From assembly GCA_036852015.1 (NCBI GenBank), contig JAANDG010000616.1, positions 21,607 to 85,606 of the forward strand: 64,000 bases of DNA. Reading direction: 5' to 3'. Shown piece after piece: positions 11,228-23,300 of the stretch (positions within the stretch are counted from its first letter, which is position 1; each line of letters starts with the position of its first letter). Under the pieces are notes generated by a model. The model did not search any database and was not told the origin of the DNA. It worked only from the letters and a program-made list of their open reading frames with translations. Origin of the DNA: Pelodera strongyloides (Eukaryota; Nematoda; Chromadorea; Rhabditida; Rhabditidae). A program made the translations under genes and the position numbers.

Positions 11228-14200
11228 ACTAGAGGGTGAGAGAGAGAAAGAGAGAGAAACACTTGTAAGTAGGTTAATTATTTAATAATCTTTAGGAAGC
11301 TTGGGAAATGTTCGGTAACGAGGGTCGCCGGGTGATCGCATTTGCTCAGAAATACTTCAACGACAAGTCGACGACAACTTTTGATAAGGAGTGTGAGGAA
11401 ACGTGAGTGGTTTACTTACCTACAACAATAAGCATAAAAGTAGGCGAACGTTAAAGCGATATAACAGTCGAATCCGGCCGATAGTCTTGTTTTTCCTATA
11501 GAACTGTCGTTTTCAGATGGAACGGACAGCTAGAATTCCTTGGCATGGCGGCTATCATGGATCCACCAAGGTGAGTACTTTCGCAGTCACCATCTGGTCA
11601 CCAAATGGTCACGTACCAGTCACCAGATGGTTTTCTCGGTAAAAACCATTTCGTGACGTGCCAAGGACGATTTTTCTGTGATTTCGACAATTATTTCGTT
11701 GTGCTCAGGCTTCAGCGTCTCCCCCACGCCGGGCGCAGGCGATGTAACGGCCGGCTCTTAGCACATTTTTTTGAAAATTGCATTTCCATACTTTGTATGC
11801 AAATGAATATAATTAGACTAAAAATCGCATAATGTTCGCTCAGACATTTAAGGGCGCTACCTGGAAATAGAGCATCGAGTATAAGTTTCAAAAAACGTAT
11901 GTGGTACCGCTTTATTCTAAAATCGGCACAAACATTTAGGCCGGAAGCAGCTTCCGCTATACAACAATGTAAGGAGGCCGGTATCAAGGTGTATATCGTG
12001 ACTGGTGATCATCCAACCACTGCGGCTGCAATTGCTCAACAAATTGGACTAATTGGAGATCATCAGGTATGATAATTAAAAAAGAAGTCACAGGAAAACA
12101 AAACAATTTCCGAAACCACAGAAAAACCGTCGTTGGCCCGTCATCAAATTGTTTTCACCGAAAAAAAAACATTTCGTGACTAGTTAGTGACCATTTGGTG
12201 ACCGATTGATGATGACCGATTGATCGATAAAACTTGGTCACCACATGGTCAAGAGGTATTCAACATAGGTTGGCCAACTGGCCCGTCACCAAATGGTTTT
12301 CAAAATTTAGTGATTGGTTAGAGACCACTATGTGACCAGCTTATGACGGTTTTTGATGAAACCTGGTCACCACAGTAGCCAGGGGCCATTCCCTAAGGCC
12401 CAGCCTAAATTACTTCTCGATCCAGATGCACCAGTTCTCCGGTAAGGGTAAACTACCGTCCGGTACCGATTGGCGAGTGGTAACTGGGGATCAAATCAAC
12501 GAATTCAAGCAGGACGCGTGGGACGCACTGCTCAAGCACAAGTACATTGTGTTCGCCAGGTTTGTATTTATCGTTTGTAGTTTGTAGTTTGTAGTTTGTA
12601 GTTTACAGTTGATTGTTTTGAGTTTGAATTTGTGCGCGCGCCTAGCCCTTTTTGGTTCTTTGTAGTTGGTGCTTTGTTGCATATTGGCGAATAACATTCA
12701 CTAATCACCCGCACCCCGCCACGTTGCTTGAACACCATACGTTTCAGCTACAAGTTAATTGTAGGAAAGCACACGGGAATATGTTGACGGATGACCTACC
12801 CTTGTTAGACGCTAATTCGAATTGTTAGGTGCTAAATGCGAATCCAGCTTAAAGCGAAATGCCAGCTCCTTTGGAAAATTTGCATATGATAAGCAAATAC
12901 TATGTATCCTACGCTAATTTTGTACGATTGCCGTGGACGATCGTACAAAATTAGCATAGTTAACATAGGATTTGCTTATCATATGCAACTTTTCCAAAGA
13001 AGCTAGCATTTCGCTTTGTAGACGATCGTACAAAATTAGCATAGGATACATAGGATTTGCTTATCATATGCAAATTTTCCAAAGGGGCTAGCATTTCGCT
13101 TTAAGAAAAGGGGGCGCCAGCTATGGGCTCCAGCATAAAAAATACTACCCACCCTATTTGGGTTACAAATGACTCTTCAGTTGTAAGTGTTCCCAATTTT
13201 TGGCGTTACTCAATATGGGATGCCAAAGGTGTCCAAGGCTGTCCAAGGCTGCCCACGGGTGTCTAAATGTGTCCAGTTGGTGCCCACGGGTGTCCGGGTG
13301 TATAGTCCAATAAGCCGCACCGGTGTCTGTGTGGTACCATCATTGTGTCTTCATTATTTGTGGTACACAATCTAACACAAACGATACGTGTAAAAAAATA
13401 ATGATACTCACGGTGCGGTACCAAATTTCAGGACCAACCCTGAACAAAAGTTGATGATTGTCAAAGAGTGTCAGAAGAGGGGCGAAGTTGTCGCCGCAAC
13501 GGGTGGAGGTGTCAACGACGCGCCAGCACTCGCCCACGCAAATGTGGGCATAGCTACTGGACTCACTGGTGGGTGGTCTTATTTTAAAGGAACTGTTTTG
13601 AAGATCAAACCTCCTTTGATGAAAGGAAAGAAACAGAGGGCGCATTTTTCATGAGCGCAATTTAAACCTTTACTAAAGATGGAGCACATCTTAGTAAGGA
13701 AAAGGCGTTCATCGCATTTCCAATCGATAACTCGATCAAGCAATAATCAAATAATCAATAAACATCTATATTTGGCAAATTATCTACAGGCAGTGACATC
13801 GCCAAACAAACCGCCGACATCGTCTTGTTGGACGATAATTTCGCCTCGATTGTGCAGGGAATTGAAGAAGGACGATTGTTATTTGATAATTTGAGGTTTG
13901 TAGAGCGAGAGAGAGAGAGAGATATAGAGAGAGAGAGAGAGAGAGAAAGAAAGAGAGAGAAGAGAGAGAGAGAGAAGAGAAAGAGAGCGACAGAGGGAGA
14001 GAGAGAGAGAGAGGGGAGAGGGAGATAAATAATCTTCACAGTCCAGTCAACCATTTTCAGACTTTCACTTGCCTACACATTCGCTCACTTGTGGCCCGAA
14101 GTCGTCCCCATAATGCTGTCATTTATTCTCGGTCTTCCACATGGACTATCACCACTACAGGTTGGGAACGAAGCTCTATTTAGGAGAGTGGGGAACCATA

Positions 14201-16969
14201 CTGTACCGCAGACTACCGTAGTCGTTTATGGGACCCATACTATACCGTAGAGCCGCAGACTACCGTAATCGTTTATGTGTAGGTGTACCCGGTTAGGTTT
14301 CGTGCCTAATCATATTCTTTTCCAGAGTTTCATCTATGTTAATTTCAGATCTTGTCTGTGGATCTTGCGTCTGAACTTCCGCCGTCGATTTCCCTTGCAT
14401 ACGAGCAGCCGGAACGGTAGGTGGAAATTTCTGTGCCCCAATTTTAATTTCCGAATTAATGAAATCAGCGCTACTTGAACTACCCAAAATTCTAAATAGC
14501 ACTCAATGCTAATTTGTGTCCATCTCGGGAAAGATTATTTGCTTGTTTTCGTTTCGGAAAGAGCACCCCGAACGCTCCCTTACGTTACGAACAGCCGGAA
14601 CGATGCGGAATTCTCGCTCTTTAGCCGGGAGTTACACATACGAGCAAATTATTATCTTGTAAAATGTTCAGTGTTTGTTGAACAAATAATAATAAGAAAT
14701 AACATACGTTTTCAGTGACATAATGAGGACACCGCCGCGAAATCGTGGAGCACGACTGCTGAGTAAAGGTGGGTTTAGCTGCTAAATGGACTACCTTTGA
14801 GGCTGAGGTCTAATTCTAAAAGTCATTTTTTTGCCGCTGTTTGTGAACTAGGAAGAAAGCTCGAAAAAAAGATCATGATTCACGTTAGAGGGACATTGAA
14901 TATCGTAGTTATTAGTTGGAAATGATAGCCGAGTGGCTAGCGTCGTAAGACAGCAATCTAAAGACTCGGGTTCGGTTCTGGCCCGTTTAAAAAGCTACAG
15001 TCAGACAATTGCAGGTCTTATCCTCTACGCGTACGTGTTCGCCGGATGCGGAATCACGATTGGCTGTATCGCTGCTTTTCTTTCTGTTTACTGGTGAGAG
15101 CTTATCTGCTTTCGCTACAGTATCCACTCCTACTTACAGTTAACTTAGTCTCCTACCGTACGTAGGAGACCAAGTTAACTTGCATCTACGGGTACCTACA
15201 GGTGAAGATACGTACCTACAGGTGAAGTTACGTACCTAAGTTGAAGATACCTACCTACTGTTGAAGATACATCGGCTTTTCAAAGTTACCTACCCGGAGA
15301 TAAATTGCTCCCTTTAGGTACCACGACATCCCGATCTCCAGCCTACTTTACACGCAAGAACATCATTGGAAGGTGAAACATTACAATTGCTTTGTTTATT
15401 TCAAACTTTATCTACGCTTTTCTGTGGTCCTAACATTTTAAAGTGTATATAAAGCGCTGCCGTCTGGAATCAAATTACCATATTGCAGTGCTCGTGAAAC
15501 CCGTGACATAAGAAATGGGTGACCTCATTTGATGACGGTTCGCTGTTTTTTACATAGTCCAGCCCAAACCATTTGGTGACGAGCCAACGACGGTTTTTTC
15601 TCGGGTTTCGGCAATTATTCCCGTTTCCTGTGATATCTCCTCTGATTAGTTCTATCGCCGGTAAAAAAAAAGGTGAAGGTTAGACCCGTCTTCGCAAGAG
15701 AACTGAACTCCGCGCGGGTCCCGTGCCTGAAATACACGGTCCGGCCAGCTCTGGGTTCTTGGTTTCAGTTAGTTCACTTGCTGGCCAAGAATAGCGATTG
15801 AGCACTGTTTTTCCCCGCAAACGAAATTGATACCAATGCACTGTACTACTAAACGCTTGCTTCTTTAGATTGGTGCGGCGAACTTTACTGTCGGTGATCG
15901 CGTCTACACTGAAGATCAACAGTTGTATATAAAAGGACAAGCTGCCGCAGCCTGGCAGATTACTTTGGTTATGAGCCAGGTAAATATACATAGATGGTGA
16001 CCTCTTGGCGGCTAATTTCTCTCGAAAACAGTCATGGAAAGGTTACCAAATGGTCTGCGGGCTACAAAAAACGGGTGGGCCCAGGTGTGGCCGCCCACAC
16101 ATTTTGGGCTCGGTGTAGGCGGCGCCCCGGCGCAGAGTAGGCCTTGTGTAGGCCTGAGTACGGCGATCTTCAACTTTCGTGCGTATTTTCTTTTGTCTAC
16201 ATCATTATTCCTACACCCGGCCCACACCAGGCGCACCAGCCACCCACCTTTTATGTGTCTCTCCAGCCACTTTCCCGTTTTTAGGCGAGGTGTAGGCGAG
16301 GTGTAGGCGGCCAACCTTGTTCGGGCCGAGTGTAGGCCGCACGCCGGTCTAGTTTTCTCAATGTACCGGCGGTTGTTTGAATGTGATTAGTAAGGATCTT
16401 TTTAGGTGTTCCATCTGTGCAATTGCACGACGCGGCGCGTGTCCGTCTTCCGGCACGGTATAACGAATGTGGTCTCTTTCTTTGCGGTCATCATAGAGGT
16501 AAGATATCGTCCTTATTTCGACCGCATGAAATACGGTGCAAAATTACCCAACGAGCATTTTGATCCTTTCTGCAAGGTGGTCATTGAAACAAAATGCGGC
16601 AACCGAAAAATAAGTCCAAATTTTCCGGAACTTTGCACTTTTGAAGGTCAATAACTTTTCCATTGAAACAACATGGAACACTCTTTGATTCGTAACTAGT
16701 ATAGAAAAGACTATCGCTTGATGCATAAGCCAAGAAAGAACCCTAAGCAGGTCTAATCACCAACCCACATTTTATTTCAGGTGCTAATGTTGGTGATGTT
16801 TGTGTACACTCCAGTCGCTCAATACATAATGGATATACATACGCCACCGGGTTTTGTGTGGATATTTGCCCCATTCGTCGGCGTATATCTTTTCACGTAT
16901 AACGAATTGAGAAAGCTTATCATCCGGCGGTTCCCCAAACATAAATTTGTGAAGTTTATCAAGTGGTAG
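6349..16969 (+). CDS. P-type ATPase alpha subunit, copy 2 (5'-truncated)
   Basis: Twenty-one exons in unbroken phase encode about 717 residues, against roughly 1000 for the family: 6349-6447, 6599-6657, 7253-7357, 7764-7894, 9576-9695, 10286-10390, 10739-10861, 11296-11402, 11517-11570, 11940-12066, 12426-12559, 13432-13568, 13790-13895, 14061-14160, 14349-14416, 14716-14768, 15015-15093, 15318-15372, 15869-15979, 16406-16498, 16781-16969. In order: M4 with [11 protein letters not shown] (pumps have PEGL), the phosphorylation motif CSDKTGTLT, nucleotide-domain [21 protein letters not shown], the altered TGGGVND, then M5-M10. M1-M3 and most of the actuator domain are missing; only degenerate remnants lie upstream. 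The exons shared with copy 1 encode the same protein apart from synonymous changes. It is either a truncated recent duplicate or one side of a mis-assembled haplotype pair. A natural start codon was not found. Confidence 0.85.
7385..7677. repeat. (CT)n/(CTCG)n microsatellite
   Basis: About 290 bp of CTCTCT with TTGGACT interruptions, passing into CTCGCTCTCG. It fills most of the intron between the phosphorylation-motif exon and the next exon. The long Ser/Leu and Arg/Glu frames over it are artefacts. Confidence 0.92.
8624..8802. repeat. MITE family B (TTAA-AGCGAAATAC termini)
   Basis: About 180 bp. The termini read TTAAAGCGAAATACTGGCCG and its complement, with an inner GAAACGCATCG-like arm and a GCATAAGCTGCA-like core. 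It lies in an ATPase copy 2 intron. Related copies lie at 10068, 10545, 25636, 27163 and 29535. Confidence 0.8.
9415..9500. repeat. (GA)n microsatellite
   Basis: GA run with AAAGAG interruptions in the intron before the ATPase exon at 9576. Confidence 0.85.
9713..9892. repeat. MITE family B, damaged copy
   Basis: The left end resembles AGTGAAATACC and the inner arms CGGTTTTTGAAAC and GTTTCAAAAACCGG are kept; the right terminus has been lost. It lies just after the exon ending at 9695. Confidence 0.65.
10068..10249. repeat. MITE family B copy before ATPase exon 6
   Basis: Termini AAAGCGAAATACCGGCCGG and CCGGCCGGTGTTTCGCTTTA. The right end is 36 bp before the exon start at 10286. Confidence 0.85.
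10545..10727. repeat. MITE family B copy abutting ATPase exon 7
   Basis: Left end TTTTAAAGCTAACTCACGG, right end CCGGCCGTTATTTCGCTTTC. The right end lies about 11 bp before the exon at 10739, so it overlaps the 3' splice-site region. Confidence 0.75.
10873..11042. repeat. palindromic MITE family A, full copy
   Basis: A nearly perfect 170-bp foldback with TTAA+AGCGAAATGCTAGC termini, GCATATGATAAGCAAAT inner arms and a central GTACGATTG/CGATCGTAC. It begins 11 bp after the donor of the ATPase exon ending at 10861. Confidence 0.85.
12115..12385. repeat. CACCAAATGGTCACC-type diverged repeats
   Basis: Multiple imperfect motifs such as GTGACCATTTGGTGACC, with ACGGTTTTTC and TTTCGTGAC nearby, in an ATPase intron. 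The same family occurs at 2890-2960, 3175-3330, 11588-11705, 15560-15640 and 61745-61810, always in noncoding sequence. Confidence 0.6.
12849..13104. repeat. palindromic MITE family A, extended copy
   Basis: Same family as 10873-11042, but with one arm repeated after an internal AGCATTTCGCTTTG. It explains most of the extra length of the right duplication copy. Confidence 0.8.
14925..14997 (+). other. tRNA-derived sequence in ATPase intron (right copy)
   Basis: Identical counterpart of the sequence at 2266-2338, carried along with the tandem duplication. A- and B-box-like motifs are present without a well-paired acceptor stem. Confidence 0.4.
16035..16356. repeat. GTAGGC-rich interspersed repeat
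   Basis: Contains many GGTGTAGGC and GCCTACACC motifs in both orientations, plus CTACAAAAAACGGGTGGGCC and ACGGCGATCTTCAACTTTCG. It is present only in the right ATPase copy (intron between 15979 and 16406). Related copies lie at 44735-44915, 49438-49568 and 62905-63525. Confidence 0.75.
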
Positions 16970-18442
16970 TTAGAAGTTTTAACTAGTCTATAAGGGACCC
17001 AGGGACCCTCGAAAAATGTTATTAAATCAGAAGGTTAGATAGAAGTAGCAACGACGGCACTACGTGTAGTTAGTTGGGTACTAACAGCGGCGTAACTACA
17101 AAATTTCTAGGATATATTTCTTTTCTTTTCGTGTTAGGTAGTAAAAGCTAATTGTTGACTGTATACTAACTTTTCACTGAAAATTGACAATTGACAGTAA
17201 AAGTGACTGAAAAATTAATTCTGGATAATTAATTTGATTAATTTGTTGTAGTTTGTAGCCGTACCTGTACTATGTAATTTGTAGCCATAGCCCATAGCAC
17301 TACAACAACTCGATATCTATCAAATATTTATGTTGCTCTCGATTCATCTTTTTTATATATTTGTTCCTTTTGTTTTATTTTGTATTGTTGTTATATTGCT
17401 TTGAAAATTATTTCTACTAAAGTCAAGGTGCTTAATAACCCTTGTTTGCATTATGTTTTCCGATATTTTTCTTTATTTTTATAAGACGTGTGAAATTGTA
17501 TGCATAATATAGTTTATAGGTTGTAAAACATTTCACTTTGTTATATTCGAACGTGTTGCTCATTCTTGCCTTATTTTGCCCGACTTGCCTTATTTTTGCC
17601 TTTAGCCGCAGGGGGGCATAAAAACCGGCGTTGTCGCCGCTCACCCAAAAAGTGTGCGAGGGCTGCGCCGCGCACGTCCATGTTTTACCGGCATAAATTG
17701 GCGAAAGCTTAGCGGCTCCCAAAGCTCTTTTACAGGGGATAACAACTTCACTTACTTGTTTTGTTTTAACTTAACTCTCCTCATATACTAATTGTTGAAC
17801 GTGATATCCTAGAAGTTGTGTATGTGTACATATCTAGTTTTATTATTATTATTATTATTCCTATTTTCTCACTTTTTCACCATTTATTACTGCTTTTTTA
17901 AAGTTGTTTCTCTCCCTGTCTCTCTCTCTCTCCGTCTCTTTATTTGTTTAATTCTGTGCGTTTTCTGTGATCGTCTGCTCACGACGTTCTTGCTCCATAA
18001 ATGCCTTTGAGTCATGTATCCTGTATCGTATATAGTTTACAAAAGTGTTTATTTCGAGCAAATGAATATCGAAAGGAATTAAACATCAAATAGTTTTGCG
18101 TATGATATGTACAGTAATCATAAACAAAAAGAGCGATTATAATATTAAAATACAGAGGGAAAGAGAGACAGAGACAGAGAGACAGAGACAGCGAGAGATT
18201 CAACTCCACAATTTTCTTGCAATTCCCGCATAGAGAAAGGCTTCATAATATCGACAATTTCATAAAATAGATTACAAGTAGAGCAGGGGCAAGTACTATA
18301 GACTCAACTCGCGGCAAAAGCCTAAATACAGTAGGCCTTACTCAGAACAAGAATCAACCGACTTACACTTAGGCGTAATTATTGATTTAATTATCTGGAT
18401 ACTGTGCCGGACAAATATCGTTAGTAATTTCTTGAGTATTGA
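16970..18442. other. 3' flank and intergenic spacer, right copy
   Basis: No gene seen. Same content as 3964-5504, with a shorter CT microsatellite (about 17912-17938) and small indels. Confidence 0.6.
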
Positions 18443-20375
18443 TTACTTATCCAGATGTTTGTTGATGATCTGATCCAGGGAAGCCTCCAGGTTCTCATTA
18501 GTTCCCTTCATCTGTGCCACAACCTATAAGGAGACAAGCTTTAGAAGATATAGGTGATTTGGGGTTTGGCAAACGTTTCTATGAGAAAGAGGGAGTTCAA
18601 GAAAATATTCCTTGAGCGACGCGCATCGTTAAAAAACTCATCCGGAATATTTTCGGGGCTTTTCATACTTTCCCAGTAATGTGAAAATCATTTGTTATGA
18701 TATTTCCAAACTGAGTTAATCCCGATCGATGAAAACTTCGTCCCAAACATTCCCGGGAAGTTTTATACAAATATTTTACATCAATACCCAAATTATGCTC
18801 GATCACCAGATAATCCATAATCAGCGTAATCAATAAACCGATAATCGAAACCCCGAATAATCGATATCCCACCTGTTGTGCCCATTTGTAGTATTCCTTG
18901 ACTCTTCTGTGTTCCCATCCCATTGGAGTCGATCTCTCCAGATCTCTCAGATTGTACAGCTTATCGGCCAATTTTACTAATTTCGCCTGAAATTACCATA
19001 GTTATAATTGTTTGAAACGAGTGCGCTGGGCATCCGGGAGTTTGGCCCCAATTTTTCAAATCGCAGAGCCTTGTAAGGCAGCTAATTATGTTAGCTACAC
19101 TCCACTCAGACCGAATTGCCCTTTTTCGATCCATATTAACAAAATAGCATAAACTCTATATTCCACAAACCTTATGCGAATGCGATGCCGCAGTGTCAAT
19201 CTGTGCCTGTTTCCGTGCTTGTTTTGGCTGTGATTTGTCATCCGTACACTCGCGTACGATATCGTGAACCTGGAGGAGAGATGGTAAATTAAGATTTTTT
19301 GCGGATAATCCAGAGTTCAGTCAAGTTTGGTTATGTTACCGGACTCCGCTCAGGGCCCGAGAATGTCAAAGTTTCGTTCGTATCTACTTTTCCACATGTG
19401 TATTTCTCTCTTTTTTTGCCCTCCTCTTCTTTCGTTTCTGGGATACGTTACTCTTGGTCTTAGCAAGATTAGTAGAGGCACGAGACCTTATGAAGAACCC
19501 ATTTCATGGAAAAGGATGAAAGTAAAATTTACATATACATAGCGATACAGATACAGTACCTCCTGTCCGAACTGTTCCAAAATCTCCTCAAAAGTGGTTT
19601 TCGTGTCCTCAACCGTGTCGTGAAGCATGGCGGCCGCGATCACCGCCGAGTCATACACCTTTGCCTCGTTGGTCAGAATATAGGCAACGCCTGGAAAACT
19701 TGAGGTTACTGTAAGTAATCAGCACCGGTTACGTTATCTGTCCCTATTTTCAACAATTTGTGATCTGAACTCTAATTCTAATCCATGAGAAACTCGTTCG
19801 CGATAACCTGGCGAAAGTCTGGCAAAGTCTGGGAGGTGCGCGGCGACAGGCAGGCGCACTTTTCGCAGCGCACCATAGATTATTTCACCTACCAATAGGA
19901 TGGTTGATATACGGTGTGTGGTGATGATCCTTTCTCTTCTGAAAACGATGACGGCGAGCGGCGAAGTCGGTAGCCTGAATAAAGAATAATTAAAGCGGAA
20001 AACAGCTGGTTTTTGAAACGTATACTGGTTGCTCCTTTCCCATGTACTGTATGCAAACCACTACCCGATACTACCAAACTACCATAGCTTCACTTGATAT
20101 TCAGCTTCGCCTTCGCATCCATGTACTCTCTTTCTCCATAGTTTCTCGTTTCTCGTTTCTGTTTCTCACAAGTAGTTAGCTCGCTCTATTCTTTTTACTA
20201 TAATAAAGTATAAAGTAAAAGACGTTTTCACCTTATCGTAAAGCCTTACCTTTACAATAATCGACACATCATGTTGTACTTCAGACATAGGCGACGGCTT
20301 ATGTACCGCAGCAGTTTTACCTTCGCCTAACTCTGGGTAGACAACGTTCTTTTTGGGATCTTCGGCGTCGCACAT
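18443..20375 (-). CDS. MESH1/HDDC3-type (p)ppGpp/NADPH phosphohydrolase
   Basis: Metazoan SpoT homologue 1: a Mn-dependent HD-domain hydrolase that acts on (p)ppGpp in vitro and on NADPH in animal cells. Six exons in phase: 20250-20375 (ATG at 20375), 19893-19974, 19560-19690, 19171-19269, 18873-18986 and 18443-18523 (TAA). They give 210 residues against about 179 in human, the excess being an N-terminal extension of about 35 residues. Seen: FAARRH (His 51), [20 protein letters not shown] (the HD pair, residues 93-94), [15 protein letters not shown] (Asp 154) and a C-terminal [16 protein letters not shown]. All HD-domain metal ligands are present, so it is probably active. A second in-frame Met lies near residue 30. 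It is convergent with the ATPase gene. Confidence 0.93.
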
Positions 20376-23300
20376 ACTTATCTGAATAATATTTAGTCTA
20401 GTTCATTCATAATTATCATAATGGTAATTCACAAAAAAAAGTCTGGATGATGCATGATAGTTATTAACAGCATTATCTAAAATTCTCTTTGTAAAGCGAG
20501 AGAGAGAGAGAGAGTTGAGAAGATGGGAGACGGAGAGATCGAAAGAAACAAAGAGAGAGAAGAATACATAGTCGGTAAGAATGCCTTAGGATGAAGTGAG
20601 AATAAAAAAAAATTCTTGGGGGGCAAACGACGACTTTTCTCCGAAAACGTTAGAGATTCTCAAATTTGGAGCACAGCAGGTAAAGTAAAGTAGGCCAGAA
20701 TCGAGGATATCAACTAGTAAGGTCAAGGTCTAGTAACCATCACGGAACAGCCCGAATGCATCAGAATACGCTGCACACCAAACATATCAGCATAGGGCAT
20801 AGGGGCTCATAGTGAGTCAGAGAGGTGTTAGATAAGCAATACAGGTTACGAAACATCTTGAAAATTAGACGCACAATTTAATTGTACTTGACGAAACAAA
20901 TCGTTTTCAAGGGTGCAGGTCACTTCGTAGCGACCGATCGCCCAGTTTCAGCTCTGCAGAGGAGAAGGCAACTAGAGACTAGAACTTTCTACCAATAGAA
21001 AGGAGGAGGCATAAATAAACGTGAAAATGGATTACGAAAACAAGTTATTTTATAGTAGGTCAATCAATGCGGATGCGCAGGCCTGCAACCCTGCAGGATA
21101 CCATTCAGCACTGAGTCTCACAGGCGTAGACCTGCAGACCACAGACCGTGGAAACGGGTTCTAGTTCTAAGTTCCTACGCGCGCTAGAGTGGCTAGAGAA
21201 AGGCAAGATCGAAGAAAGCAATTTCGTAACATTTCTTTTCAAATACAACTATCTTTACTAATAACACTGATAAGGCGCATTTAAGATGGGAAAAGTTTGA
21301 GGAATTCTGGAAAAAAGTTGGTTCGGAAACGCGAGAAAAGTTTAGAGATAATGCCAAAAGAGAGGCCACAGACAAACATAGCTGAATATCCTGCTCAGCA
21401 TTATGCTAAATTATGCAAATGTTCCATCTTGAACCTCTTTTCCGGAATTCTTCAAAGTTTTCCCAACTCGACCGAACTTTTTGTATGTTCACAAATATAT
21501 AGCGCGTTTTCGCCCTTTTATTTAATTATGCAAGTCATGCGAATTATGCAAATTTATTACAGTACACAGTACACATAGCATAGTAAACTTGGCTCAATGC
21601 ATAGATAAGGGATCAGGCAATATAGCTCAACCAATGATTTCAATATTGAAAAAAATAAAGGTCTCAGTTTTTTGAAGATGTTATTGTTGTGTTCTACTGC
21701 AGTGTGTGCAGTCTGCCCATAACAAAATCAAGAAAAATGAGGAAATGTGATAAAATTCTGATAAGTACTTGTGACGAAATGCATAAAAGGAGTGGAGAAG
21801 AGATACAAGATGCTCGCAGGAAAAGGGGAACTATATACTTGTCTTGGGAGAGGAAATAGCGAGGTCGCTGGCACCAACAACGGGTTTCAAGTTGCGCACA
21901 GCAAGCACAAAACACTAAAACCGATGAGTCAATTAAGCTAGTTATGTAGAATGCAACACAATTATATATTATGAAACTTCCCTGAACCTTGTACATGATA
22001 TGATATCAAAAGATATCTTACTTTGAACCTTTTGATAGGGCTAAGAAGTAGAATGAATGAGCTTTTTCATTGAGAAAAGTGAGTAATGGGGGCGTCAAAA
22101 CGGCGCACAAGGCGGCTAGTGTAGCACGACAAAAAGAATTGGAGAGGGGCTGCGGCATGGATCCTACGGGCGAAAGGTGTGCCATTTCATTGCGGCGCTT
22201 TTCTTTTCCCTGCCGTTTGTGTGCCTCCTTTTAAGCTGTTACGTTGATCTCAACGTTGTGCAATGTGTCAAATTGCTATAATTTATATCGGTACAATTTG
22301 CAATTTGCTAAATATAAGATGTGAGTTTTCTCTGCGTCGCTCTATTTTCCTAGGCCGTTCTGTGTTCTCTGACATTCAACGGGAAGCCAAAACATGGGAG
22401 CACGCTCCCAGCTCCCGCACACACACGCAATGCGCGCAATAATACGCTAGTGTTAACAATTTATTGGCAATATGCCAAACCAAGTAAAAGCATTTTTCAT
22501 CATTTGAAAGGGCGCATTCGAGTTGGGCAAAATGCATAAATTTCGCGAAATATTCTGTTCGAGTTGATAGGGTGAGAGAGTATTGACAAATAAGAGGGCC
22601 CAGGAAAAAAATATTTTCAAGGCTCTGCGTCTCTCACATGAGAGTGATATTTCGCAGCGCGCTAACACTGGCTAACAGTGAACTCGAACTGATTATTTCG
22701 CATTTTGCCCAACTCGAATGCGCCCAAAACTAATATGCGGTTTGTGCACACTTCGCTTTTGTCGATATTCGATACTATCGCCTCCAATAAAAGAATACTC
22801 GTCAATTATAAAAGCTGTGAAGTGAGGCGCATATTAATCTCATCTTTTCAGATGTTTCACATTTTAAATAAAATTAATTATTTATTACAGATGGGCTTGT
22901 TTATTTAGAATTTATGTTTACTCCACAGACAATACGCTACATTGTGCTCAGATTGCATGAATGCAGCATTAGACCGACAAAAAAAATAGTAACCGGTTAT
23001 TATCTTTTCTTTACTACACTTCAGGGCTAAATTTTTTAAATTTTATATTTTTTTCCCTGGTAATGTAAAGTATTTAATTTCGAAACTATACAATTATATT
23101 CAGCGTTGATTGAAAGAGCCATATACTAGAACAAAAATGCAATATATTTATAATGAAAATACGAAGGCATCATTTCTTAGATTAAAATAAAAACGCGACA
23201 ACGAGCTAGGAAAATCAGATTGTGAAACATGGTTCCTTGATTTTTGCACGCTAAGTACCGTATTTGTAGTGTAGTCACGACACTATTTGTAGCGACGTAT

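Larger units (their letters stand above)
5955..18911. repeat. tandem duplication unit, right copy (about 12.96 kb)
   Basis: The right edge is where similarity to the left copy ends (18911, inside MESH1 exon 5), and the left edge is the junction at 5954/5955. The unit holds a truncated ATPase gene and the 3' part of MESH1. If the duplication is a simple tandem, the left copy should begin about 7 kb left of this window. Near-identity even in introns means either a very recent duplication or two haplotypes joined in assembly. Confidence 0.75.

Noticed and set aside
18663..18872. Extension of MESH1 exon 5 with membrane-like residues ([16 protein letters not shown])
   Set aside because: It lies after a good GT donor at 18872, and the family sequence resumes in the 18443-18523 exon. 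This is intron read-through.
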